DNA of 64,000 nt from Staphylococcus massiliensis CCUG 55927 (GCF_000298075.1 NZ_JH815593.1:339519-403518), one strand, 5' to 3'. Positions 26,726 to 35,947 are shown, numbered from the stretch's first letter. Program-made: numbers and translations. The notes: generated by a model from the letters alone, not told the origin.

Positions 26726-27538
26726 TTATTCGTCGTTATTTGATAATTCTACGCTGCGGTCTACCGCGGCTTTTAAACAATCCTCAAAGATGCCTTGAAT
26801 ATCATGGTCTGACAACGCATTTAAACCTGCTTGCGTCGTACCACCTTTAGACGTAATGTTCTTACGTAATTGTTCCATGCTTAAATCAGAACGTTCGATC
26901 ATCTTACTTGTACCGATGATTAAGTTACGGATTGATTCTTCAACTTCTGATTTCTCTAAACCTAAGTTTGTTCCAGCTTTCACATACTGTTCGAATACAT
27001 GGTATAAGAACGCTGGACCACTACCTGTAATCGCAGTAACTTGGTGAAGTGAATCTTCATTTACTTCCATAACTGAACCGAATGCGTTGATTAAGTCATG
27101 TACTTCGCCTTTTGAAGTAGGGCCAAAGTTATTTGAGAAACTTATACCTGTAACTGAGTGACCTACGTGTGCGTTTGTGTTTGGCATAATACGAGCTATT
27201 GGATTACTTGTTCCAAGTTGTTCTCTAATGTAAGAAATCGGTAATCCAGCCATAATTGAGATAAACTTATTGTTATCGTTGATATATGGTCTGATTCTGT
27301 CAGCTAAGCCATCAAAGTCGTGCGGCTTAGTACCTAAAAATACATAGTCAGCGTCTTTTAATAGCTCCTCATTATCGTAATTATAATTGACACCAAGTTC
27401 CTTGTTATACGACTTTAAGCGTTCTTCATTCGAACGATTCGTTAACAGGATATTTTCAGGTGGTACAATATTTGAGTTCACAATTCCTGTAAAAATCGCG
27501 TGTGCCATATTTCCAGCACCATAGAATACAATTTTCAT
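26726..27538 (-). CDS. proC: Pyrroline-5-carboxylate reductase
   Basis: 270 residues from the ATG at 27538 (MKIVFYGAGNMAHAI); a GTG at 27550 overlaps the AGGAAGTG ribosome site and is less likely. The NADP-binding glycine motif GAGNMAHAI and the C-terminal signature TSKGGTTQAGLNALSD are present, with the TGSGPAFLY motif mid-protein. It performs the last step of proline synthesis. It is divergent from the SDR gene. Confidence 0.92.
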   Translation of the reverse strand: MKIVFYGAGNMAHAIFTGIVNSNIVPPENILLTNRSNEERLKSYNKELGVNYNYDNEELLKDADYVFLGTKPHDFDGLADRIRPYINDNNKFISIMAGLPISYIREQLGTSNPIARIMPNTNAHVGHSVTGISFSNNFGPTSKGEVHDLINAFGSVMEVNEDSLHQVTAITGSGPAFLYHVFEQYVKAGTNLGLEKSEVEESIRNLIIGTSKMIERSDLSMEQLRKNITSKGGTTQAGLNALSDHDIQGIFEDCLKAAVDRSVELSNNDE

Positions 27539-27619
27539 ACGGTATCTCACTTCCTCAATTTAGTTTTCTACTTTATATTAACATATTTCATGAAGTAAAC
27601 TAGTCATGAGGTGATAAAT

Positions 27620-28387
27620 ATGGTTTCACAACACTTTATTGTGACCGGCGGAACGAGTGGTATCGGTCTCTCTCTCGTAAAAGCCCTTTTAAAAAAAGGT
27701 GTGAAAGTGACCTTAATCGTGCGCAATGTTGAGAAGGCGCAATGTCTTCAGGAAACGTACGGTTATTCAAAGGTGAATTATATACATTGCGATTTAAATG
27801 ATATCGAATACATTAAAGAAATTTCAGGTGAGCTCGAACAATTTGCCCCGTACGACGGTTTTATCTACAGTGCGGGTATGGGCTACTTTAAATCAATTGA
27901 AGCACATACGATAGACGAAACCGTTCAAACGTATCAATTGAATTTAGTCAGCTTTTCCGTGCTTTATAAACTTATCAAACCTTATTTAAGATTTAATGCG
28001 CATATCGTCGGCATATCAAGTATGGCGGCCTTTTCGTCTCAACCCGCTGCAGCGCATTACGGTGCAAGTAAGGCGGGGTTTTATCAACTGTTAAACACGA
28101 TTCGCTTAGAAGAACCGAATTATCACGTGCTCGTTGTGAACCCGGGTCCAGTTAAGACTGAGTTTCATGAAAAGGCCGACCCGACCTTAAACTATCAAAA
28201 GAAAGTTAAACTGATTATGTTGAATAAAGACAAGCTTGCGAAGCGTATTGTCAATGGTATTGAACATAAGAAGCGTGAGATTAATACGCCACGTTGGATG
28301 TATGTATTGCTTAAGATTTATCAATTAAATCCGGCATTTTTCGAGACTAAGTTTAAAGGGCTTTTCACATCGAAGCTGAATAAGTAG
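27620..28387 (+). CDS. Short-chain dehydrogenase/reductase
   Basis: 255 residues from ATG 27620, with GAGGTG upstream (the in-frame GTG at 27611 is within that site). The cofactor motif is GGTSGIGLSL at about residues 10-19, the catalytic serine is in GISSMAAF and the YxxxK pair in YGASKAG near residue 153. VNPGPVKTEF follows, as in classical SDRs. The substrate is unknown. It may share a short intergenic region of about 90 bases with the following nucleotidase-like gene. Confidence 0.85.
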   Translation: MVSQHFIVTGGTSGIGLSLVKALLKKGVKVTLIVRNVEKAQCLQETYGYSKVNYIHCDLNDIEYIKEISGELEQFAPYDGFIYSAGMGYFKSIEAHTIDETVQTYQLNLVSFSVLYKLIKPYLRFNAHIVGISSMAAFSSQPAAAHYGASKAGFYQLLNTIRLEEPNYHVLVVNPGPVKTEFHEKADPTLNYQKKVKLIMLNKDKLAKRIVNGIEHKKREINTPRWMYVLLKIYQLNPAFFETKFKGLFTSKLNK

Positions 28388-28475
28388 CCTTCACGACGAC
28401 TTTATTGCGACTTAACATGGTGTTTACAATGGTCAGATATACTATTCTCATAAAGAGAGAAAGAGGTGGACGTTG

Positions 28476-29501
28476 ATGCAACGTGTTATGAAAGTTATCG
28501 CGGTATGCGTGATGATGCTCAGTGTACTTAGTTTCGTGCCACAACAAGCTGACGCATCAGAGAAGTTAAAAGAGGGTGAAACATTTCATCTAACGGTATT
28601 ACATAGTAATGATTGGCACGGTCATTTGGATGATACGACGAAGCTTGAGAATGGTAAGATGCATGAGAACAATGTTGCGAAGTACGCGACGAAGATTAAG
28701 GAAGTTAAGCAACAAGAAGATAACGTGCTTGTCCTTGATGGCGGTGACTTGTTCTTACGCGGTGAGTTCGAAAGTGCTGAAGGGGACCTTGAAACGAAGC
28801 TTATGAAGAAGATGGGTTATGACGGTTTAGTAATCGGTAATAATGATTTCCGCGTACATCCTGCCGGTACAGGTGACCCAGCACAACGTGATGCATTCTT
28901 AAAGAATTATCAAAAGAACGCGAACTTCCCGTTACTACTTGGTAACGTGATTGATAAAGATACGAATGACTATATGAAGATGACTGACCCGTATCATACG
29001 TATACGTTTAAGAAAGGCGTTAAGATCGGTGTAATCGGGTTAACGTCGATGAAACCTGAGAACCGTAAGTGGAACGATGTTAAGGATTTAGATTTCATCG
29101 AGCCTACCAAAGCACTTAAGAAATTAGTGCCTGAAGTAAGTAAGAAATCTGATGCGAATATCGTGTTGTCGCATGTTGGTAATAAAGGCGACCACGACTT
29201 AGCGAAACATCCTGGTGTTTCAGCTGTACTTGGTGCCGATACGCATAAAGTGATTAAAGGCGGCGCTGAATATGAATCTAACGGTCATGAAAACGTACCG
29301 ATTACACAAGGCGGTGGCGAAGAGGAACATTACCTAGGTCGCCTGAACTTAACGTATAAAGTTAAGAACGGACAGCTAGAGCTTGTAGATTCTAAGGATA
29401 AGTTATACGATATCGAGAATGTCAAAGCTGATCCAAAGATTAAACATATGATTGATGAATATCGCGCTGATATGAAAGACGATCAAGGTCAAGCTGCGTA
29501 G
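28476..29501 (+). CDS. Secreted metallophosphatase, 5'-nucleotidase-like
   Basis: 341 residues. A signal peptide (basic start QRVMKV, hydrophobic core, cut near ADA-SEK at residue 28) indicates export. The metallophosphoesterase motifs are in order: LHSNDWHGH, VLDGGDLF, IGNNDFRV, LSHVGNKGD, LGADTHKV. The separate C-terminal substrate domain of full 5'-nucleotidases and any LPXTG anchor are missing, so it is probably a free one-domain enzyme. Start ATG 28476 has AGAGGTGG upstream. Substrate unknown, perhaps nucleotides. Confidence 0.78.
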   Translation: MQRVMKVIAVCVMMLSVLSFVPQQADASEKLKEGETFHLTVLHSNDWHGHLDDTTKLENGKMHENNVAKYATKIKEVKQQEDNVLVLDGGDLFLRGEFESAEGDLETKLMKKMGYDGLVIGNNDFRVHPAGTGDPAQRDAFLKNYQKNANFPLLLGNVIDKDTNDYMKMTDPYHTYTFKKGVKIGVIGLTSMKPENRKWNDVKDLDFIEPTKALKKLVPEVSKKSDANIVLSHVGNKGDHDLAKHPGVSAVLGADTHKVIKGGAEYESNGHENVPITQGGGEEEHYLGRLNLTYKVKNGQLELVDSKDKLYDIENVKADPKIKHMIDEYRADMKDDQGQAA

Positions 29502-29543
29502 GGTAATCTTTGGATGGTATGGCTTGCTGTGGTAAGCGGTGAA

Positions 29544-29566
29544 AAGCTGCTTGCCGCAGCTTTTTT
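29544..29566 (+). terminator. Terminator of the metallophosphatase gene
   Basis: AAGCTGC / GCAGCTT stem with a TTGCC loop and following TTTTT. Confidence 0.75.
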
Positions 29567-29640
29567 GGTTGGTGCGGGGGACGGGCGGTCGTAGGGGTTG
29601 AGAGAATAGAAGCGATTGTATGAAATAATCTCAATTTGAA

Positions 29641-30220
29641 ATTACAAGATTTTTGGAACGAGTAAATATAGCGGGTTTAAAATTACAAGACTACAGAAAC
29701 ATGTAAATCAAACGGGTCTAAATTTACAAGACTTCCGAAACGTGTAAATGAAAGGGCTTCAAATTTACAAGACTTTCGAAACGTGTAAATGAAAGGGCTT
29801 TAAATTTACAAGACTTCGAAAACGTGTAAATCAAAGGCCTCCAAATTTACAAGACTACATAAACGTGTAAATCAAAGGGCTCTTTATTTACAAGACTCCG
29901 TAAACGTGATAAACCGACGCCCTCCGTTTATCAAGAAAGATGAAACGTGATAAACCAACTGCCTCTGTTTATCAAGAATACCGAAACGTGATAAACCGAC
30001 GGCCCCCGTTTATCAAGAAAGCGGAAACGTGATAAATGAACGGCCTCTGTTTATCAAGAAAGAGAAAACGTGATAAATGAACGGCCTCCGTTTATCAAGA
30101 AAACGGAAACGTGATAAACCGACGGCCTCCGTTTATCAAGACTGCGAAAACGTGATAAACCGACGCCCTCCGTTTATCAAGAAAGATGAAACGTGATAAA
30201 CCGACGGCCCCCAAAATTAC
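29641..30220. repeat. 41-bp tandem array, families 2 and 3 (14 units)
   Basis: The ACAAG/TCAAG core recurs at 29645, 29686, 29727, 29768, 29809, 29850, 29891, 29932, 29973, 30014, 30055, 30096, 30137 and 30178, every step exactly 41 bases; a degenerate last unit is near 30220. The first seven units use arms TGTAAA / TTTACA; from 29905 the arms are TGATAAAC / GTTTATCA. The linker always ends in GAAACG (or TAAACG, AAAACG). No reading frame runs through it. It lies between convergent genes. Confidence 0.93.
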
Positions 30221-30268
30221 AAGATCCCACAATCATGCAAACCTACGACCGCCCCTCAAAGCAGTCCA

Positions 30269-30290
30269 AAGAAGCGCCGTGCTTCTTTGC
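30269..30290 (-). terminator. Possible terminator of the aldo/keto reductase gene
   Basis: AAAGAAGC / GCTTCTTT stem with a 5-base loop right after the gene; there is no good T-run, so termination is uncertain. Confidence 0.4.
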
Positions 30291-30306
30291 TCCTCATTGA
30301 ACCTGA

Positions 30307-31215
30307 TTAATCTAAGTGATTCGTATACTCTAAGTCTTTAACACGATTACGTGCAGCTAAAACTTTATCTGCCTTAACAAGGTCTTCGTATTGCTTAACG
30401 TTCTGTTCGATTTGTTCTACTGAGCTAGCGCCTGTAATGATAGAGCCCATAGCGTTGAACGATCTTAAGTAGCTGAATGACAAGCTAGATAAATTATGGT
30501 CTACCTCTTTAATAGAAGCAATTGTTTCGTCTAACGTTTCGTAATCGTAGTCGAAAATACCATCTTTAAATTTACGGTCTAGCACGTCGTTGCTTTTCTC
30601 AGTGAGAAGACCTTTAAATACAGGACCGCGTGCAAGTACTTTCACTTCATTAGCATGAACTTTGTCCATCAGTGATTCAGGGCGATTGTCGATAAGGTTG
30701 AATTGAGACATTAACGTTTCAATATCGCTATGTTCAAGGTAGTAGTTAATCACATTCGGGCGAATAGACGAAATACCATAAGCTTTCACATAGCCTTCTT
30801 GTTTCAATTCATCAAAAGCACTAATCGTTTCATCTAACGGATCGTCAATCGTACCACCGTGTAGTTGATATAAATCAAGGTGATCGAGTTGAAGACGTTT
30901 TAGAGAACCTTTAACGCTTTCTTTAATATACTTTTTAGAAGGGTCCCAAAACGTTTCGCCATTATCTTTAAGATGATTACCGACTTTCGTACCAATCACG
31001 ATATCGTCGCGGTCTTGGTACGGCTTCAACGCTTCACCGACAATTTCTTCATTAATCCCTTTATCATAAATGTCAGCGGTATCAAAATAGGTAATACCGA
31101 GTTCTAAGGCACGTTCGATAATTTCTGTAGCATATTTTTTGCCAGTACCTAAACTCATACAACCTAAGCCTAACTCAGAAATCTCAATACCGCTCTTTAA
31201 AGTATTCTTTTGCAT
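30307..31215 (-). CDS. Aldo/keto reductase
   Basis: 302 residues from the ATG at 31215 with AAGGAG eight bases upstream; the in-frame TTG at 31221 is too close to that site. The family motifs are GLGCMSLGTGKK, the catalytic FDTADIYDKG (Asp, Tyr), IGTKVG (Lys) and LYQLHGG (His). A C-terminal GASSVEQIEQNV part fits NADP binding. Substrate unknown; these enzymes reduce aldehydes and ketones in the cytoplasm. Confidence 0.88.
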   Translation of the reverse strand: MQKNTLKSGIEISELGLGCMSLGTGKKYATEIIERALELGITYFDTADIYDKGINEEIVGEALKPYQDRDDIVIGTKVGNHLKDNGETFWDPSKKYIKESVKGSLKRLQLDHLDLYQLHGGTIDDPLDETISAFDELKQEGYVKAYGISSIRPNVINYYLEHSDIETLMSQFNLIDNRPESLMDKVHANEVKVLARGPVFKGLLTEKSNDVLDRKFKDGIFDYDYETLDETIASIKEVDHNLSSLSFSYLRSFNAMGSIITGASSVEQIEQNVKQYEDLVKADKVLAARNRVKDLEYTNHLD

Positions 31216-31305
31216 GGACAAGCTCCTTTCGTTATCATTTACTTAACATGTATTCAGTTTATCATATGAAACAACTAATCTTAATTAAAAGGGAACGTGA
31301 TGTAA

Positions 31306-31848
31306 ATGTCTAACAATGAACCTACATTAAATAAAGAGGTCATTTATAATGGAAAGATTATCGATGTCGAGTTACACGAGGTCGAACTGCCTAACGGTAA
31401 CACATCAAAGCGTGAAGTCGTGTATCACAATGGCGCAGTGGCAGTATGTGCATTAAATGCGGATAACGAGGTTATTCTCGTGAAGCAATTTCGTAAACCT
31501 CTTGAAAAGCCCTTAGTCGAAATTCCTGCTGGTAAGCTTGAAAAAGGTGAAGATCGTGAAGACGCAGCGAAGCGCGAATTAAAGGAAGAAACAGGCTATG
31601 AAGCAGAATCACTAACATTAATTGCAAATTCATACGGCACACCGGGCTTTTCAAATGAATTAATCTCAATATACATGGCAGAGGGTTTAACGAAAGGTGA
31701 AGTGGATTTAGATGATGATGAGTTTGTCGAACATATCACGCTTCCAATTGATAAAGTAAAAGAAGCCTTACAAAACCAGGAGTTTGAAGACGCTAAGACA
31801 ATTATAGCTTTACAATACCTTTTATTAAATTATAATCATTATAAATAA
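31306..31848 (+). CDS. nudF: ADP-ribose pyrophosphatase, Nudix family
   Basis: 180 residues. The Nudix box is complete: GKLEKGEDREDAAKRELKEE followed by TGY, giving G-x5-E-x7-RE-x-x-EE-x-G. The proline-containing segment YGTPGFSNE after the box is typical of ADP-ribose pyrophosphatases. It is placed just before fur as in S. aureus. It would hydrolyse ADP-ribose to AMP and ribose 5-phosphate. One TGAAAAGCCCT copy falls inside it at 31503. Confidence 0.88.
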   Translation: MSNNEPTLNKEVIYNGKIIDVELHEVELPNGNTSKREVVYHNGAVAVCALNADNEVILVKQFRKPLEKPLVEIPAGKLEKGEDREDAAKRELKEETGYEAESLTLIANSYGTPGFSNELISIYMAEGLTKGEVDLDDDEFVEHITLPIDKVKEALQNQEFEDAKTIIALQYLLLNYNHYK

Positions 31849-31862
31849 AAGACAGAGATTTG

Positions 31863-31927
31863 TTGCAATAATTCTCATTAACTGGTAATTTATTAGATGT
31901 AAATTATTTAATTGAGAATCATTATAA
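31863..31927 (+). promoter_or_regulatory. Pair of Fur/PerR-type boxes upstream of fur
   Basis: TGAGAATCATTATAA (31913-31927) fits both the Fur box (TGATAATNATTATCA, two mismatches) and the PerR box. A second, weaker match, TGAGAATTATTGCAA, lies on the minus strand at 31863-31877. In S. aureus fur is known to be under PerR control, so either autoregulation or PerR regulation is possible. Confidence 0.6.
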
Positions 31928-31952
31928 ACATTAGAAGAGGAGTGAGGCTTCC

Positions 31953-32399
31953 GTGGAAGAACGTTTAGATCGCGTGAAGCAACAATTACAACAATCATCA
32001 TATAAACTCACACCACAACGTGAAGCGACTGTTACTGTATTAATTGAAAATGAGGCTGACCACTTAAGCGCTGAAGATGTTTATCTTAAAGTTAAAGATA
32101 AAGCCCCTGAAATTGGACTTGCTACAGTATATCGTACATTAGAGCTTTTAGCGGAATTAAAAGTGGTTGATAAAATTAACTTTGGTGATGGCGTCGCGAG
32201 ATTCGATTTAAGAAAAGAAGGTGCCAAGCACTTCCACCATCATTTAGTATGCATGGAATGCGGCAGCGTCGATGAAATAGAAGAAGATTTATTACCTCAA
32301 GTTGAAGACAAAGTAGAGAAAGACTTTAACTTTAAAATTATTGACCATCGTTTAACATTTCACGGCATCTGTGATTCATGTCAACAAAAAGGTAAGTAA
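31953..32399 (+). CDS. fur: Ferric uptake regulator Fur
   Basis: 148 residues from GTG 31953 with GAGGAGTGAGG upstream. The winged-helix part includes LTPQREATV and LATVYRTLELL; the metal sites show HFHHHLVCMECG and a second cysteine pair CDSC near the end, the usual structural zinc ligands. It represses iron uptake genes when iron is available. It lies 23 bases before xerD. Confidence 0.93.
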   Translation: MEERLDRVKQQLQQSSYKLTPQREATVTVLIENEADHLSAEDVYLKVKDKAPEIGLATVYRTLELLAELKVVDKINFGDGVARFDLRKEGAKHFHHHLVCMECGSVDEIEEDLLPQVEDKVEKDFNFKIIDHRLTFHGICDSCQQKGK

Positions 32400-32422
32400 C
32401 TTAGAGACGCGAGGTGCGATTC

Positions 32423-33310
32423 ATGCAAGAGATCATTTCAGAATACTTAAAGTTCATTCAATTAGAAAAAGGCCTCAGCGACAATACAATAGGCGCTTAT
32501 CGTCGAGACCTCAATAAATATCGAGAACTCCTTGAAGAAAAGAAAATCAGTCATATCGACTTTATCGACCGTAAAGTCATTCAGGACTGTTTACTCACAT
32601 TAAGAGAACAAGGTCGCCAAGACAAATCGATCGCAAGGTTTACGTCTACAATTCGTAGCTTTCATCAGTTTGCCCTGCGTGAAAAGTACGCGGCTAATGA
32701 CCCTACAGTACTTATCGAAACGCCCAAATACGAACGTAAATTACCAGACGTGTTATCGATTGATGATGTTGAAAGGCTACTTCAAGTACCAGACTTAAAT
32801 AAGAACAACGGTTATCGTGACCGTACAATGCTAGAACTCCTTTACGCTACAGGTATGCGTGTGACGGAATTGATAGAGCTCGAAATCACGAACGTCAATC
32901 TACTTATGGGCTTTGTCAAAGTCTTTGGTAAAGGTGATAAAGAACGTATCGTTCCGTTAGGCGATACCGTGATTGATTATCTCGACACGTATATCGAATA
33001 CGTGCGACCGAATTTGCTTAAGCAACATATGACGAACATTTTATTTCTCAACACGCACGGTAAGCCTTTAACACGACAAGGTATTTGGAAGATTATGAAA
33101 CAGACTGCTTTAAAAGCAGGTCTTAAGAAGAATTTAACGCCGCATACGTTAAGACATTCGTTTGCGACGCATCTCCTTGAAAATGGGGCTGACCTACGTG
33201 CTGTACAAGAAATGCTAGGTCATTCAGATATTTCAACAACACAACTTTATACGCATGTCTCTAAATCACAAATTCGTAAGATTTATAACGAATATCATCC
33301 GAGAGCATAG
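32423..33310 (+). CDS. xerD: Tyrosine recombinase XerD
   Basis: 295 residues from ATG 32423 with GAGGTG upstream. The N-terminal SAM-like domain (IQLEKGLSDNTIGAYRRDL) is followed by the catalytic domain with Arg in TGMRVTEL, HTLRHSFATHLL (His, Arg), LGHSDISTT (His) and the Tyr nucleophile in TQLYTHVS. With XerC it resolves chromosome dimers at dif. The fur-xerD-scpAB context is the normal staphylococcal one, so it is not a phage integrase. Confidence 0.93.
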   Translation: MQEIISEYLKFIQLEKGLSDNTIGAYRRDLNKYRELLEEKKISHIDFIDRKVIQDCLLTLREQGRQDKSIARFTSTIRSFHQFALREKYAANDPTVLIETPKYERKLPDVLSIDDVERLLQVPDLNKNNGYRDRTMLELLYATGMRVTELIELEITNVNLLMGFVKVFGKGDKERIVPLGDTVIDYLDTYIEYVRPNLLKQHMTNILFLNTHGKPLTRQGIWKIMKQTALKAGLKKNLTPHTLRHSFATHLLENGADLRAVQEMLGHSDISTTQLYTHVSKSQIRKIYNEYHPRA

Positions 33311-33313
33311 AAG

Positions 33314-33345
33314 AACCGAGCAATCCACGTTGCTCGGTTTTTTTA
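33314..33345. terminator. Terminator after xerD
   Basis: AACCGAGCAA / TTGCTCGGTT stem with a 6-base loop and a T-run on the plus strand; it lies between convergent genes. Confidence 0.8.
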
Positions 33346-33347
33346 TA

Positions 33348-33851
33348 TTATTTCTCCTGATGTCGTTGTCGGTAGGCTTGATCTCGAGCGTCGACAACGG
33401 GTTGACGATCTCTTTTTAAATGATGATGAACGATATAGTGATCCTCGATAGGTGTCATATTGTTCTGAAAGGATGGGTATTTCTGCATTAACAAACGTTG
33501 AAAGGTTTCTGTTAAAGGCAGACTTATCGGCGCATAAGGCTTTTGCTGATGGGAAGCTTCAATGAGATGATCGAGTGTTTCGAGATATGCATTGATATCG
33601 ATACCTAGCAGTTCTTGATCCTCAACGCCATCAATCACATGCTTAGCCTTTCTAAAAGAACGGTAAGCGCCTTTATAGTTATGTCGTCGATAATGATAAC
33701 AACCCGTCGCAAGCAGGATAAGTGACACGACAGGATCGTCTTTAGTGAAGCTTTGATTGTCTTTCCAAGCTTCCTCTAAAATATCGTGACATAAAAAATA
33801 ATGTCTTGAATGATGAAATTCGTAATAAAATTCTAATAAAGCATCTTTCAT
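33348..33851 (-). CDS. DUF309 family protein
   Basis: 167 residues from ATG 33851, with GGAGAG nine bases upstream; a longer frame to 33917 has no ribosome site. The DUF309 signature is the N-terminal YYEFHHSRHYFLCHDILEEA, an all-helical domain of unknown function found beside scpA in many Firmicutes. The C-terminal 60 residues are rich in His, Arg and Gln. It is divergent from scpA. Confidence 0.8.
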   Translation of the reverse strand: MKDALLEFYYEFHHSRHYFLCHDILEEAWKDNQSFTKDDPVVSLILLATGCYHYRRHNYKGAYRSFRKAKHVIDGVEDQELLGIDINAYLETLDHLIEASHQQKPYAPISLPLTETFQRLLMQKYPSFQNNMTPIEDHYIVHHHLKRDRQPVVDARDQAYRQRHQEK

Positions 33852-33944
33852 AAAACATTCTCTCCAAAATTTATTGTTCTTAACAAACATGCTATAATAT
33901 TTTATTGAAATATGCATTCAACTTGCAAAGATGAAGGAGAAACT

Positions 33945-34676
33945 ATGTACGAAGTTAAATTAGATGCCTTCAATGGACCACTCGATTTACTATTACATTT
34001 AATTAAAGAATTTGAAATCAATATTTATGATATCCCCATGAAATCACTTACTGAACAATATATGCAGTACATCCATGCGATGAATCGCCTTGAAATCAAT
34101 GTTGCAAGTGAATATCTCGTTGTTGCGAGCGAACTTCTCATGATTAAAAGTAAAATGTTATTACCTCAACACGACGCTGATGACCTTGAAGAAGAGGACC
34201 CGCGTGATGACTTAGTAGAACGTTTGATTGAGTATCAGAACTACAAAGAATATACGGAAATTTTAAGTCAATATAAAACAGATCGCGAACAGTATTTCTC
34301 AAAGCCACCATCTGACTTATCACACTTGGAATCACAAGAAACGTGGGATGAAAATGAGACAATCGATTTAACGGAACTTATTATCGCGTATCAGCGTATC
34401 AAAAACCGTGTCGCGCTATCTAAACCAACTACGGTTAACGTCCATAAAGAAACGTTTACCATTCAAGAAGCAACTTCTAAGTTTAATGACCGTTTAAAAG
34501 AACACGAATCTTTTAATTTCTTCCAACTTTTTACGTTTAAAGAAAGTTTAGAAGTTGTCGTCACACACTTTCTTGCCATGTTAGAATTGTCTAAATCCGG
34601 TATTATTAATATCGAACAAGAGAAGAATTTTACCGATATTGAAATCTTTAGAGGTGTAAACTATGAGCATTCCTAA
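33945..34676 (+). CDS. scpA: Segregation and condensation protein ScpA
   Basis: 243 residues from ATG 33945 with GAAGGAG upstream; the in-frame ATG at 33912 lacks a site. The kleisin N-terminus [20 protein letters not shown] and the C-terminal winged-helix [20 protein letters not shown] are typical. It bridges SMC heads with ScpB in the condensin complex. The last 14 bases overlap scpB, so the subunits are translationally coupled. Confidence 0.93.
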   Translation: MYEVKLDAFNGPLDLLLHLIKEFEINIYDIPMKSLTEQYMQYIHAMNRLEINVASEYLVVASELLMIKSKMLLPQHDADDLEEEDPRDDLVERLIEYQNYKEYTEILSQYKTDREQYFSKPPSDLSHLESQETWDENETIDLTELIIAYQRIKNRVALSKPTTVNVHKETFTIQEATSKFNDRLKEHESFNFFQLFTFKESLEVVVTHFLAMLELSKSGIINIEQEKNFTDIEIFRGVNYEHS

Positions 34677-35211
34677 TTCAGGCATCCTAGAAGCCTTGCT
34701 GTATACGGCAGGCGACGAGGGGTTAGATACGAAACAACTATGTGAGATACTTGAAATAGATGAGCAAACATTACTTCAATTAGTCGAAGATTATAGCCGT
34801 GAAGGGCTTTTGATACAGAGATATGGGTCGAAGCTTGTCTTAACAACGTGTGAGGCTGCGAAACCCTACATTGAAAAGCTCATTGAGCGTTCTTCAAAGA
34901 TGAAATTGTCACAAGCTGCTATGGAAACGTTATCGATCATTGCGTATAATCAACCTGTTACACGAAGTGATATTGAAATGATTCGTGGTACGAATTCAGA
35001 TGGTGCCGCTAAAACGTTGATTGCTAAAGGCTTGATTGAAGCTAAATCAGAAGAACAGTCCCGAAGCCAACAATTATATACAACGGATTTATTTTTAAAT
35101 GTATTTGGTATAGAACATATAGATGAGTTGCCAACGACGGATGAAGATGAAGAAGAAATTGAATCATTTTTCAACAATCTCGTAAATCAGAAAGGAGAAC
35201 ATAATGAGTAA
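34663..35211 (+). CDS. scpB: Segregation and condensation protein ScpB
   Basis: 182 residues, with two winged-helix domains; the second shows [20 protein letters not shown] and the [11 protein letters not shown] segment. It binds the ScpA centre in the SMC-ScpAB complex. GGTGTAAACT upstream is inside scpA. It overlaps rluB by 8 bases. Confidence 0.93.
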   Translation: MSIPNSGILEALLYTAGDEGLDTKQLCEILEIDEQTLLQLVEDYSREGLLIQRYGSKLVLTTCEAAKPYIEKLIERSSKMKLSQAAMETLSIIAYNQPVTRSDIEMIRGTNSDGAAKTLIAKGLIEAKSEEQSRSQQLYTTDLFLNVFGIEHIDELPTTDEDEEEIESFFNNLVNQKGEHNE

Positions 35212-35947
35212 CGAACTTGAAAGATTACAAAAACGTATCGCTAACAGTGGTTATACGTCACGACGTAAGGCAGAAACGCTTATTGTCGAAGGAAAGGTAC
35301 AGGTGAACGGTGAAACGGTCACAGAACTTGGTACAAAAGTAAAAGAAAGCGATGAGGTTAGCGTTGAGGGCGTGCCTTTAGAGCTTGAAGATAAAATATA
35401 TATCCTCTTTAATAAACCAACGCAAGTAATTACAAGTGTATCTGATGACCGTGGTCGTACGGTTGTGACAGACTACTTTGATGATTTAGAAACACGCATT
35501 TATCCTGTAGGTCGCCTGGATTACGATACAGGTGGCGTGTTGCTTTTAACGAATGATGGGACATTCACAAACTTAATGACGCACCCACGTTATAAGATTA
35601 AGAAGAAATATGTTGCGAAGCTTAAAGGTTATTTAATGCGTGAAGAAGTTGCCCAGCTTGAAAAGGGGATTAAACTCGATGACGGCATTACACAGCCTGC
35701 AGCAGTGAAGATCAAGCGTCAAGATAAAGAGAAGGATACCACACATGTTGAGATTACGATTTCAGAAGGGCGTAATCGCCAAGTTCGACGCATGTTTGAA
35801 TACTTTGGTCATAAAGTGTCTAAGTTAACACGTATTCAATTTGGTCCCCTCGATTTAAAAGGACTCAATGCCGGTGAAGGACGCGTATTATCACCTCACG
35901 AAGTTAAAACATTACGTCAATTAGCCGAAAATGGTAGTTTAAAATAG
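35204..35947 (+). CDS. rluB: 23S rRNA pseudouridine synthase RluB
   Basis: 247 residues. An N-terminal S4 RNA-binding domain ([20 protein letters not shown]) is followed by the RsuA/RluB catalytic motif [17 protein letters not shown] with the nucleophilic Asp. It would isomerise a uridine in domain V of 23S rRNA (the equivalent of 2605 in E. coli for this family). AGAAAGGAG precedes the ATG. The following srrA has its own upstream AT-rich region. Confidence 0.88.
   Translation: MSNELERLQKRIANSGYTSRRKAETLIVEGKVQVNGETVTELGTKVKESDEVSVEGVPLELEDKIYILFNKPTQVITSVSDDRGRTVVTDYFDDLETRIYPVGRLDYDTGGVLLLTNDGTFTNLMTHPRYKIKKKYVAKLKGYLMREEVAQLEKGIKLDDGITQPAAVKIKRQDKEKDTTHVEITISEGRNRQVRRMFEYFGHKVSKLTRIQFGPLDLKGLNAGEGRVLSPHEVKTLRQLAENGSLK

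Noticed and set aside
29641-30220. CRISPR array
   Set aside because: Units are repeated throughout with only small differences; there are no unique spacers, the repeats are paired inverted arms, and no cas genes are in the window.
32423-33310. Phage-type integrase
   Set aside because: The fur-xerD-scpAB order and XerD motifs identify the housekeeping recombinase; there is no attachment site or phage gene nearby.
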